A stretch of 13,586 nt of DNA from Bacilli bacterium (GTDB lineage Bacteria; Bacillota_I; Bacilli_A; RF39; UBA660). Made by a program: the position numbers and the translations under genes. Below, piece after piece: positions 8,801 to 13,586 of this stretch. The stretch covers positions 1 to 13,586 of the forward strand of contig CAAGPL010000033.1 of NCBI GenBank assembly GCA_900771805.1, read 5' to 3'. Below the pieces are notes generated by a model. The model searched no databases, was not told the DNA's origin, and saw nothing but the letters and a program-made list of their open reading frames with translations. Each line of letters starts with the position of its first letter. Within the stretch, counting starts at the first letter, position 1.

Positions 8801-9200
8801 AAAATTAGAACAATTAATAAATAAAGATGAATTAAAATTAATAGATTTAAATAAGATATTATCTTATTTAAATAGTAATATATATAATTTATTATTAAAA
8901 AGTGATAAAATATATAAAGAAAAAGAAGTATCGTTCATGATTAATTCTAGTTTATATGATGAGAATTTAAAAGAAGGACAAATACTTATAACAGGTATAA
9001 TTGATTTAATGTTTAAATATAATGATACTTATTATATAGTAGATTATAAAACAGATGATATAAAAGATGCTAATGAGCTTGTAATAAGATATAAAAAACA
9101 ACTTGATTTATATGAAATAGCTGTTAAAAATATATTTAATGCTGATAAAGTAAAAAAAATTATATATTCTATAAAACTAAATGAAATAATAGAATTATAA
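5823..9200 (+). CDS. addA: AddA, UvrD-family helicase with C-terminal nuclease domain
   Basis: This is the 1125-residue motor subunit of AddAB: a superfamily 1 3'-5' helicase plus exonuclease acting on double-strand breaks. Helicase motifs appear in order: Q motif WTPDQQRAI, Walker A AAAGSGKT (22-29), TFTDAASVEMK (motif Ia), LIDEYQDTN (motif II, Asp378-Glu379), VVGDIKQSIYRFR (III), LSLNFRS (IV), TTIHKSKGLEYPVV (V, about 740) and LYVAMTRAKE (VI, Arg823). The RecB-type nuclease has His975 (GTLYHKI), Asp1061 (GIIDLM), Asp1074-Tyr-Lys1076 (DYKTD) and Gln1093-x3-Tyr1097. All catalytic residues are present, so both activities should be intact. It is slightly shorter than B. subtilis AddA (about 1230). 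It overlaps addB by 35 bp. glyA begins 12 nt after its stop. Confidence 0.95.
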   Translation: MAWTPDQQRAINTRGGKILVSAAAGSGKTAVLSQRVLNYILSGKDVDKLLIVTFTDAASVEMKTRIKKNIQEEVLKNPSEHLKRQLILIDNTKITTMDAFYNEMVKQNFEKLGIKKDFSILSSFEEELIKKKVINNLYEESLNDNEFLSLLSFFNITDETLIKDIIYKLDNFFKSIPFYEKFMDEFIDKYSTNYYKELLLNIIKKDFESYEKLYDEVKEELYSSSSDFDKLNINLNEEKEFIRRMLEISSFDDLSVVLRTTSFNKLPVIRGHKDDYVYEKYKKLRSNLKDIYQKKLEDLKNINESIFNNELLIQKKILINLFNNVKKFRKMLLEEKIKVNKFSFSDIPLFVIDLLIKDNKKTPLANKISSLYDEILIDEYQDTNMLQSIIFNAISNNEENLFVVGDIKQSIYRFRSACPDIFNEDKEKSNLNSFPMLINLSLNFRSRLSVLSFSNFIFENIMSKYLGEVTYDDKEMLYNGFPYDIKEDTITEINIIDNITKEDNEDDLTKIDKEAIFVANKIKELIDSKYKVLDKKTGKYRNIMPGDIAILIRNLTHSDKYVSALLNRNIGVFCDKNLNFFDNYDVMLIISLLKVIDNYLDDISLISVLTSNLFNVSDSEIAKLRLKEKKCYLYESIINSDNLELKKIIDILDDIKNYSTKNNLVNSIVYMYKKLDIIKKIGTNKNKIKNLNLMIKNAKDFSDKKECMLHEFVRYIDDLIYDKSSFEGQSPISDGSNVLITTIHKSKGLEYPVVILPSFSSKFNTNDLTDSILMDKTYGVSFDLFDKDRNCFYTPLSKMAIKEKIKILNLSEELRVLYVAMTRAKEKIIITGYVNNLENKLSKISYLIGNKRVIDTMYLTSCNSYLDFVLACLIKHKDGKILRDYASLDVKTHNYDCNFKVNIINSNLIKDEKLVIKEEEKNILEEEKINYDDSLVNVPLMLSVSSIKNEKVKYTRKPYFINNSYKKTNIGTLYHKILEVLPIKRYTYESLKEKLEQLINKDELKLIDLNKILSYLNSNIYNLLLKSDKIYKEKEVSFMINSSLYDENLKEGQILITGIIDLMFKYNDTYYIVDYKTDDIKDANELVIRYKKQLDLYEIAVKNIFNADKVKKIIYSIKLNEIIEL

Positions 9201-9212
9201 GGAGGAATTTAT

Positions 9213-10448
9213 ATGAACAATGTGTTTGAATTAATTGAAAAAGAAAAAAGAAGGCAACAAGATACAATAGAATTAATTGCATCTGAAAATTTTGTTAGTG
9301 AAGATATTTTAAAAGCACAAGGTAGCATACTTACAAATAAGTATGCTGAAGGGTATCCAGGTAAGAGATATTATGGTGGATGTACTTTTGTTGATAAAAT
9401 AGAAACTATAGCTATTAATAATGCTAAAAAATTATTTAATGTTAAGTTTGCAAATGTTCAACCTCATTCTGGTTCTTCTGCAAATATGGCTGTATATCGA
9501 ACGCTTTTAAAAAAAGGAGATAAAGTACTTGGAATGAATCTTAATTCTGGTGGACATTTAACACATGGAAGTAGTTTATCTTTTAGTGGTATGGATTATA
9601 AGTTTATAAATTATGATGTAGATAAAACAACTAATCAACTAAATTATGATATGATAAGAAAAATAGCTGTAAAAGAAAAACCTAAGTTAATTATTGCGGG
9701 TGCATCTTCGTATTCAAGAAATATAGATTTTGCTGAGTTTAGAGATATTGCATCATCAGTAGGAGCTTATTTAATGGTTGATATGGCGCATATTGCAGGT
9801 CTTGTTGCTGCTGGATTACATCAAAATCCATGTTTATATGCTGATGTTGTAACATCAACAACTCATAAAACATTAAGAGGGCCAAGAGGAGGTTTAATTC
9901 TTACTAATAATGAAGAAATAGCAAAAAAAATAGATAAAGTTGTTTTTCCTGGAATTCAAGGTGGACCACTAATGCATGTTATAGCAGCTAAGGCTATATG
10001 TTTTAAAGAGGCAATGTCTACTTCATTTGTAAATTATCAAAAACAAGTAATAAAAAATGCTAAGATATTAAGTGATATTTTAAAAATAGAAGGATTTAAA
10101 ATAGTTACTAATGGAACTGATAATCATATTATATTAATTGATATTAAAAAATCAGTTAATATGACTGGTAAAGAAGCAGAAACTATATTAGATAGCATAG
10201 GAATTACATGTAATAAAAATATGATTCCATATGATGTTACAACTCCTTTTATAACAAGTGGAATAAGACTTGGAACAGCTGCTATGACAACTAGAGGTTT
10301 TAAAGAGCAAGATTTTGTTTTAGTTGGTAAAATTATATCTACATGTCTTCATAATAGTGATGATGATAGAATATTAAATGATTTAAAATTAAGGGTAAAA
10401 GAATTATGTGATAAATATCCTATATATGAGAAGGTGAATTATGAATAA
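9213..10448 (+). CDS. glyA: Serine hydroxymethyltransferase
   Basis: This 411-residue cytoplasmic PLP enzyme interconverts serine plus tetrahydrofolate with glycine plus 5,10-methylene-tetrahydrofolate, the main entry of one-carbon units. Family hallmarks are ELIASENF near the N terminus, YAEGYPGKRYYGG, PHSGSSANMAVY, GGHLTHGS, VDMAHIAGL and the cofactor-binding TSTTHKTLRGPRGG with Schiff-base Lys219. FITSGIRLGTAAMTTRG lies near the C terminus. The length matches bacterial GlyA (about 410-420). GGAGG directly follows the addA stop, so it is co-transcribed with addBA. It overlaps folD by 8 bp, the enzyme that uses its product, which indicates coupled synthesis. Confidence 0.97.
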   Translation: MNNVFELIEKEKRRQQDTIELIASENFVSEDILKAQGSILTNKYAEGYPGKRYYGGCTFVDKIETIAINNAKKLFNVKFANVQPHSGSSANMAVYRTLLKKGDKVLGMNLNSGGHLTHGSSLSFSGMDYKFINYDVDKTTNQLNYDMIRKIAVKEKPKLIIAGASSYSRNIDFAEFRDIASSVGAYLMVDMAHIAGLVAAGLHQNPCLYADVVTSTTHKTLRGPRGGLILTNNEEIAKKIDKVVFPGIQGGPLMHVIAAKAICFKEAMSTSFVNYQKQVIKNAKILSDILKIEGFKIVTNGTDNHIILIDIKKSVNMTGKEAETILDSIGITCNKNMIPYDVTTPFITSGIRLGTAAMTTRGFKEQDFVLVGKIISTCLHNSDDDRILNDLKLRVKELCDKYPIYEKVNYE

Positions 10449-11274
10449 TATAATGGATGGATTAAAGGTAAGTTTAGATATAAAAAATAAAATAAAAGAA
10501 CAAATAGAAAAAGAGGGTATAACACCTCATTTAGCGGTTATTCAAATAGGTGATAATAAAGCAAGTAATGTTTATATAAAAAATAAAAAGAAAGCTTGCT
10601 TTGATGTTGGAATATCATTTGATCATATTAAATTTAATGAAACAATAAGTGAACAATTAGTAATAGATGAGATAAAAAGACTTAATAATGATATTAGTGT
10701 AAATGGTATTTTAGTTCAATTGCCATTACCTTTTGGCTTTGATGAAGGTAAAATAATAAATGCAATAAACCCTTTAAAAGATGTTGATGGATTAACTTAT
10801 CCTAATGTAGGTAATTTAGTATTAGAAAATGATTGTTTAGTACCTTGTACTCCTTTAGGAGTTATGGAACTATTAAAGTATTATAAAGTTAATTTAAAGG
10901 GTAAAAATGTTTGTTTAGTTGGAAGAAGTAATTTGGTTGGAAAACCACTTATCCAGTTACTTTTAAAAGAAGATGCAACTTTAAGTATTTGTCATTCTAA
11001 AAGTTTAGATATTAAAAATTATACTAAAATGGCTGATGTTTTAATAGTTTCAGTTGGACATCCTAATTTAATAACTAAAGATATGGTTAAAGAAGGTGCA
11101 GTCGTAATTGATGTAGGTATTAATAAAGAAGGAAATATTTTATGTGGAGATGTATGTTTTGAAGACGTTTTAAAAAAAGCATCTTTAATAACTCCTGTAC
11201 CTGGAGGAGTAGGTCCTATGACGGTTTCATGTCTTTTGAAAAATGTTATTAAAGCATATAAAATACAAAATTAA
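10441..11274 (+). CDS. folD: Bifunctional methylene-THF dehydrogenase / methenyl-THF cyclohydrolase
   Basis: This 277-residue cytoplasmic enzyme oxidises 5,10-methylene-THF (made by GlyA) to methenyl-THF and hydrolyses it to 10-formyl-THF, used by Fmt and in purine synthesis. Visible motifs are IGDNKASNVYIKNKKKAC with Tyr45 and catalytic Lys49 (E. coli Tyr50/Lys54), GILVQLPLP, DVDGLTYPN, PCTPLGVMELL, the dinucleotide-binding VGRSNLVGKP and the signature TPVPGGVGPMTV. The VGRS sequence is the usual NADP-type form, though cofactor choice cannot be settled by eye. The ATG at 10441 is preceded by AGAAGGTG and overlaps the glyA stop. A later ATG at 10453 has no ribosome binding site. Confidence 0.97.
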   Translation: MNNIMDGLKVSLDIKNKIKEQIEKEGITPHLAVIQIGDNKASNVYIKNKKKACFDVGISFDHIKFNETISEQLVIDEIKRLNNDISVNGILVQLPLPFGFDEGKIINAINPLKDVDGLTYPNVGNLVLENDCLVPCTPLGVMELLKYYKVNLKGKNVCLVGRSNLVGKPLIQLLLKEDATLSICHSKSLDIKNYTKMADVLIVSVGHPNLITKDMVKEGAVVIDVGINKEGNILCGDVCFEDVLKKASLITPVPGGVGPMTVSCLLKNVIKAYKIQN

Positions 11275-11275
11275 A

Positions 11276-11548
11276 ATGATAAATAGTTTAGATGATATAT
11301 TTATAGATAACCTTCCAAAACTTGATTTACATGGTGAAACAAGAGATTCATCAAGAGTGTTAGTAAAGGAATTTATTAATGACAATTATATCTTAAAAAA
11401 TAATAAGATAATTATTATTCATGGTATAGGAAAAGGCATTATAAAAGAAGAAGTTTATAAAATTTTAAAGACAGAAAATAAGGTAATTAGTTTTCATTTA
11501 AATCATTATAATTCTGGTTGTACAATGGTTTATTTGAAAAAAAATTAA
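11276..11548 (+). CDS. Small stand-alone Smr-domain protein
   Basis: This 90-residue protein consists essentially of one Smr domain, the module found at the C terminus of MutS2 and in other proteins. LDLHG (about residues 16-20) and HGIGKG are its two hallmark motifs. Smr domains bind nucleic acid, and several are DNA or RNA endonucleases. The substrate here is unknown, and I infer only a nucleic-acid role. The ATG at 11276 starts one base after the folD stop but has no clear ribosome binding site, so re-initiation by ribosomes finishing folD is likely. An in-frame ATG at 11243, inside folD, would add 11 basic residues (LLKHIKYKIK) unlike the domain. It is the last gene of the addBA unit; no convincing terminator follows. 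Confidence 0.8.
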   Translation: MINSLDDIFIDNLPKLDLHGETRDSSRVLVKEFINDNYILKNNKIIIIHGIGKGIIKEEVYKILKTENKVISFHLNHYNSGCTMVYLKKN

Positions 11549-11552
11549 AAAT

Positions 11553-11581
11553 TTGACATTTTTATAACTTTGTGATATTAT
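11553..11581 (+). promoter_or_regulatory. Strong promoter of the cysteine-rich surface protein gene
   Basis: A consensus -35 TTGACA (11553-11558), 17 bp, and an extended -10 TGATATTAT (11573-11581, hexamer TATTAT) predict a start near 11588. The ATG at 11613 follows after about 25 nt, preceded by GAAGGGGG. This is the best-matching promoter in the window and makes the downstream gene an independent unit. Confidence 0.75.
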
Positions 11582-11598
11582 AACAGCCATTCACAAAG
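11568..11598 (+). promoter_or_regulatory. Inverted repeat around the -10, possible operator
   Basis: CTTTGTGA (11568-11575) and TCACAAAG (11591-11598) form a perfect 8-bp inverted repeat with a 15-bp spacer that contains the -10 hexamer and the predicted start. The left arm lies upstream of the transcript, so this cannot work as an RNA hairpin from this promoter. A dimeric regulator site is possible. The cognate regulator is unknown. Confidence 0.4.
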
Positions 11599-11612
11599 AA
11601 GGGGGATTTCTT

Positions 11613-13454
11613 ATGGAAGAAGAAAGAAAAGGATTAACAGTAAAAGATTTATTAATTAGATTAATTTTAATTATAATTTTTATATTTTTATTAATATGGT
11701 TATTTCCAATGCCAGATTTAAAACCACTTAATAATCAAATATTTCAAGACAACATAGATAGAATGAAAGATGTTGCAAAATCTTATTATACGGTAGAAAG
11801 ATTACCTAAGGATTTTAATACATCAAAGAAAATGACTTTAAAGGAAATGATAGATAATCATTTAATATTACCTTTAATGGATTCTAATGGTAATTATTGT
11901 AATAATGATGATTCATATATTGAAATTAAAAAAACAGAAAACGAATATCAAATTAAGGTATATTTATCATGTTCTGATAAAAAAGATTATGTTATAGAAC
12001 ATTTTGGTTGTTATGATATTTGTAATGATAGATGTAAAGCAATAGAAGATACACAAAAAAATACAAAAACTAAGAAGGTTATAACGACTAAATATAGTGA
12101 TAAATTATATGAATATGAATTTGTTAAAGATATTTGTGAACAAAAATTTGATAAAAATGTATGTCCTAATGGTTATTATTTATTAGGAGATAAGTGTATA
12201 AAAAATAATTCTAAGGTTATTACTAAAAATGCACATAAACATGAAACAAATGTAACTACAACTGATACTAAAAGTGCTAAAGCAGTAATTACTAGTACAA
12301 CAAAAAAAGAGCCTATAATATGTAAACCATCTACTAAGACAACAACTATTGATGCAACTGTTAATAATGTAGTTGTAGATGAAGTTTATAAATCAACTCA
12401 AAAGATAACAGCTAGTAAAAAGTATTCATATGATGTTAAAGGTGCTGTTGGAAAGGTTAAAACAATTAAAACAGATCGTATATTAACACAAAATTATGAT
12501 GTGATTACAGCTAAAAAAATAGCAAATACTACTGAAAAATGGGTTTATGTATCAACATTAACTTCTGATAAAAACTATCTAGCTTATTCAAATGAAAATG
12601 AAAAATTAGTGTTAGTTAATCCACAAGGTGAAGAAGTTTTAGCTTGTAAAACTTGTTCAACAACTGTTGTAATTTATACTTATTGGCGTTATAAAAAGCA
12701 AACTAATACTACTTATACATATTCTTGTGATTCATTTAATGGATATGAAAAATATGGAGAAGATAAATGTAGAAAAGCAACAACTAAAACATATAGTTGT
12801 CCAGCAGGATATAATTTAGATGGTTCTTACTGTGTTAAAAAAGACATTACTTATAGTTGTTCTAAGTATGGTTCTGACTATAAACTAAATAATAGTAATA
12901 ATACTTGTGTTAAAACTATTGTAAGTTATTTCTGTCCAACAGGTACTAGAAATACTAATGATGAAAAATATTGTGTTAAAGATGTTTATGGCTGTCCAGC
13001 AGGTACTACTTCTATATCAGGTGGTAAATGTTCTAAAACAACTTTCTCTTGTCCTACTAATACTTCAGATACAACATATACTTTAAGTGGAACTAAATGT
13101 ATTGCAAAAAAAGAAGTAAAAGAATGTTTTTGTCCAGCAGGTACAGTAGAATCAGAAGATGGAAAATATTGTGTAAAAACTGATTCTAAGACTAATCTTT
13201 CATGTGAAGATTACCCTGGATACACATTAAATGGTAACAAGTGTATTAAAACAACAACTACTAAAAAAATTGTACATACTTGTGATATAGGATACACATT
13301 AAATGGTAATAAATGTTCTAAAACAGAGAATGTAACAGATACAAAAAATGCAGAAAAGAAATTTATAAATTCTTGTTATAAAAAATATAAATGGTCTACA
13401 AAAACAAGTATTAATGGATGGACTTATACAGGTAATAAAAGACAAATAAACTAA
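11613..13454 (+). CDS. Large membrane-anchored cysteine-rich surface protein of unknown function
   Basis: I do not recognise a named family. The 613 residues begin with a charged stretch (MEEERKGLTVKD) and one hydrophobic helix (about 13-32); the rest is hydrophilic and presumably outside the cell. Residues 40-140 form a compact segment resembling pilin-like surface proteins (DNIDRMKDVAKSYYT...LTL... is not exact; the visible pieces are RMKDVAKSYYT and MTLKEMIDNHLILPL) and carry Cys96, 120, 133, 137 and 141. A Thr/Lys-rich region follows (about 145-345). Residues 372-568 hold nine Cys-x(10-16)-Cys modules such as CPAGYNLDGSYC; another stands at 184-195. There are 31 cysteines in all. The end is aromatic (YKWSTKTSINGW). 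There is no LPXTG and no obvious cleaved signal peptide. Structural, adhesive or sensory roles are all open. It has its own promoter and terminator and ends with tandem TAA stops. Confidence 0.85.
   Translation: MEEERKGLTVKDLLIRLILIIIFIFLLIWLFPMPDLKPLNNQIFQDNIDRMKDVAKSYYTVERLPKDFNTSKKMTLKEMIDNHLILPLMDSNGNYCNNDDSYIEIKKTENEYQIKVYLSCSDKKDYVIEHFGCYDICNDRCKAIEDTQKNTKTKKVITTKYSDKLYEYEFVKDICEQKFDKNVCPNGYYLLGDKCIKNNSKVITKNAHKHETNVTTTDTKSAKAVITSTTKKEPIICKPSTKTTTIDATVNNVVVDEVYKSTQKITASKKYSYDVKGAVGKVKTIKTDRILTQNYDVITAKKIANTTEKWVYVSTLTSDKNYLAYSNENEKLVLVNPQGEEVLACKTCSTTVVIYTYWRYKKQTNTTYTYSCDSFNGYEKYGEDKCRKATTKTYSCPAGYNLDGSYCVKKDITYSCSKYGSDYKLNNSNNTCVKTIVSYFCPTGTRNTNDEKYCVKDVYGCPAGTTSISGGKCSKTTFSCPTNTSDTTYTLSGTKCIAKKEVKECFCPAGTVESEDGKYCVKTDSKTNLSCEDYPGYTLNGNKCIKTTTTKKIVHTCDIGYTLNGNKCSKTENVTDTKNAEKKFINSCYKKYKWSTKTSINGWTYTGNKRQIN
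12726..13316 (+). repeat. Array of degenerate cysteine modules within the surface protein gene
   Basis: The encoded protein shows nine consecutive Cys pairs: residues 372-386, 396-407, 416-432, 441-454, 461-473, 480-496, 507-520, 531-544 and 557-568. The best-conserved form is C-P-x-G-[YT]-x(n)-[DG]-G-x-x-C-x-K. At DNA level the 11-mer TGTCCAGCAGG recurs at 12798, 12993 and 13131, which suggests growth by internal duplication followed by divergence. Confidence 0.8.
13218..13309 (+). repeat. 20-bp direct repeat marking a recent module duplication
   Basis: GGATACACATTAAATGGTAA occurs exactly at 13218-13237 and 13290-13309, an offset of 72 bp (24 codons), encoding the last two modules (GYTLNGNKC). 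The identity is longer than between any other modules I could find, so this copy looks like the youngest duplication. Confidence 0.85.
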
Positions 13455-13464
13455 TAAAAAGGGG

Positions 13465-13489
13465 AAAGAAGACTTAGTCTTCTTTTTTT
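13465..13489 (+). terminator. Intrinsic terminator of the surface protein gene
   Basis: AAAGAAGAC (13465-13473) pairs with GTCTTCTTT (13477-13485) around a TTA loop, followed by seven T (13483-13489). It starts 10 nt after the TAA stop. Unlike the other terminators in the window, it does not include the stop codon. Confidence 0.88.
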
Positions 13490-13520
13490 GACAAAATTTT
13501 ACGTGAGTTTGTTATCCACA
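13488..13520 (+). promoter_or_regulatory. Possible first promoter with DnaA-box-like site
   Basis: TTGACA (13488-13493) emerges from the terminator T-run. A weak -10, TGTTAT (13510-13515), lies 16 bp downstream. TTATCCACA (13512-13520), identical to the classical DnaA box, overlaps that -10. No cluster of boxes is visible, so this is not an origin on present evidence. Confidence 0.35.
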
Positions 13521-13533
13521 AGAACAAAAAAAC

Positions 13534-13562
13534 TTGATTTAGTGATGAGCAAATGCTATTAT
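13534..13562 (+). promoter_or_regulatory. Extended -10 promoter for the gene beyond the window
   Basis: TTGATT (13534-13539), 17 bp, and extended -10 TGCTATTAT (13554-13562) predict transcription from about 13569 rightwards. The architecture is the same as the promoter at 11553. The remaining 20 bases to the window end (rich in A and G, including AAAGG near 13578-13582) could be a leader with a ribosome binding site; no start codon is visible in time to define a gene. Confidence 0.65.
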
Positions 13563-13586
13563 AAACATGTAGAAAGTAAAGGTAAG

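Noticed and set aside
11243..11275. Earlier ATG start for the Smr protein inside folD
   Set aside because: The 11 extra residues are basic and unlike the start of Smr domains, and no ribosome site precedes it; coupling at the folD stop is simpler. Not fully excluded.
11547..11563. Hairpin AAAAAT-TTGAC-ATTTTT after the Smr gene as terminator
   Set aside because: The six-pair stem is A-T only and the sequence is better explained as the -35 region of the next promoter.
12726..13316. CRISPR array or tandem DNA repeat
   Set aside because: Repeats are degenerate at DNA level, vary in length, and make sense only as protein modules in an open frame.
13512..13520. Chromosomal origin of replication
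   Set aside because: Only one DnaA-box match, no cluster, no adjacent dnaA or dnaN visible.
1..13586. Genetic code 4 (TGA as Trp)
   Set aside because: All genes are complete with TGG for Trp and no in-frame TGA is needed to join fragments.
11553..13586. A phage, defence or transposon island
   Set aside because: No transposase, integrase, toxin, nuclease or phage structural gene, no tRNA attachment site and no terminal repeats; the only unusual gene is a single surface protein with base composition like its neighbours.

Overview
The window is an AT-rich bacterial chromosome segment (by eye about one quarter G+C; not computed). Strong AGGAGG-type ribosome binding sites, short intrinsic terminators, an AddAB rather than RecBCD system, and heavy Asn/Ile/Lys use point to a low-GC Firmicute, probably an uncultured gut member of the Bacilli or a near-Mollicutes lineage. 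That placement is inference. All Trp codons are TGG and all reading frames are intact under the standard bacterial code. All ten visible stops are TAA or TAG. Every gene lies on the + strand, and no gap without a gene exceeds 300 bases.

Layout. (1) 1-87 is the last 28 codons of an unrecognised gene, closed by a strong terminator (81-109). (2) A sigma-A-type promoter (141-169) drives cdsA, rseP and fmt: CDP-diacylglycerol synthase, the site-2 intramembrane protease, and Met-tRNA formyltransferase. A hairpin sits at the rseP stop and a true terminator at the fmt stop. (3) An extended -10 promoter embedded at the end of that terminator (3005-3013) starts addB-addA-glyA-folD and a small Smr-domain gene, all overlapping or tightly spaced. 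AddAB processes double-strand breaks. GlyA and FolD make the methylene- and formyl-tetrahydrofolate that Fmt uses, so one-carbon genes flank the recombination genes. (4) A consensus promoter with an 8-bp inverted repeat around its -10 (11553-11598) drives one monocistronic gene for a large membrane-anchored, cysteine-rich surface protein with about ten short Cys-x(10-16)-Cys modules. It ends in a terminator (13465-13489). (5) 13488-13586 holds promoter signals and a perfect DnaA-box-like 9-mer upstream of a gene that begins outside the window.

The housekeeping part is ordinary. The parts worth attention are the cysteine-rich protein with its unusual pilin-like N terminus and possible operator, the AddB subunit lacking any P-loop, and the habit of folding the stop codon into the terminator stem. 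I see no CRISPR array, tRNA, rRNA, insertion sequence or prophage gene, and no clear evidence of a new multi-gene system.
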